Shown here: piece after piece, positions 53,096 to 53,143 of the stretch
Layout: the number at the start of each line of letters is the position of its first letter
Numbering within the stretch: the stretch's first letter is position 1
Assembly: GCF_025465935.1 (NCBI RefSeq)
Contig: NZ_JANLNV010000001.1
Coordinates: forward strand, 1-53,143
Source: Pseudomonas sp. 7P_10.2_Bac1
Lineage (GTDB): Bacteria > Pseudomonadota > Gammaproteobacteria > Pseudomonadales > Pseudomonadaceae
Direction: 5' to 3'
DNA length: 53,143 nucleotides
Position numbers and translations under genes: made by a program
Notes under the pieces: generated by a model
What the model was told of the DNA's origin: nothing
Database searches by the model: none
What the model saw: the letters and a program-made list of their open reading frames with translations, nothing else

Positions 53096-53143
53096 TTTGG
53101 CCTCCTGAGCAACAAAGATATACATTCGAACAACTTCGGCCAC

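Overview
The window looks like a chromosomal segment of a fluorescent-group Pseudomonas. The order urtABCDE - ureDA - GNAT - GNAT - ureBC, with a DesT-type regulator next to ureEFG, matches the layout I know from Pseudomonas. The proteins are Pseudomonas-like, the first 41 kb is GC-rich, and the spacers carry the dispersed palindromes typical of this genus (core CTGTAGGAGCGAGCTTGC).

Region 1 (1-2.8 kb) is a FecE/BtuD - FecB/BtuF - FecCD-type importer operon for a metal chelate or corrinoid. Region 2 (2.9-6.3 kb, minus strand) is a 1145-residue protein built of about five DUF4329-like units, of which only the first keeps a possible JAMM metal site. Region 3 (6.5-16.8 kb) is a nitrogen-scavenging block: a sigma-54-type promoter, the urea ABC transporter urtABCDE, and urease ureD, ureA, ureB, ureC with two acetyltransferase genes inside. 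Region 4 (16.8-27.6 kb) is housekeeping cargo: cbpM-cbpA behind a heat-shock-like promoter, a short Hsp70 (YegD type), an AI-2E family permease, PsiF, an AraC regulator with a divergent EamA exporter, a ferritin-like protein, AsmA, a small secreted repeat protein and a DesT/FabR regulator. Region 5 (27.7-29.5 kb) is ureEFG, so urease is split into two loci about 11 kb apart.

Region 6 (29.6-41 kb) holds an AGE-family sugar isomerase and a YdfG-type dehydrogenase. It then has a 740-bp gene-free stretch with four same-strand DnaA-box matches and a braCDEFG/liv-type amino-acid ABC operon with a near-perfect sigma-54 promoter. It ends with amaA and amaB, for pipecolate oxidation and piperideine-6-carboxylate dehydrogenation in lysine catabolism.

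Region 7 (about 41.1-53.1 kb) is visibly more AT-rich and is an accessory, defence-like island. Its centre is a five-gene operon (41388-47522): a calcineurin-like phosphoesterase with a C-terminal helical tail, a helical GASH-like protein, two different P-loop GTPases and a GAP1-like protein. The last three genes are coupled by 4-nt overlaps through GTG, TTG and ATG starts. This matches the predicted double-GTPase conflict systems (families DO-GTPase1, DO-GTPase2, GASH, GAP1), which to my knowledge lack a worked-out mechanism; it is the best candidate for a poorly described system here. After it come a small membrane-anchored beta-rich gene broken by one in-frame TGA, a C-protein-like XRE regulator facing a winged-helix + SF2 helicase pair across a perfect palindrome, an orphan Xre/ParS-type antitoxin, an IS5-family transposase remnant, a HEPN protein with a zinc-ribbon tail and an unrecognised small gene.

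Family names come from motif reading, not from database searches. No tRNA, rRNA, CRISPR array or integrase was seen.
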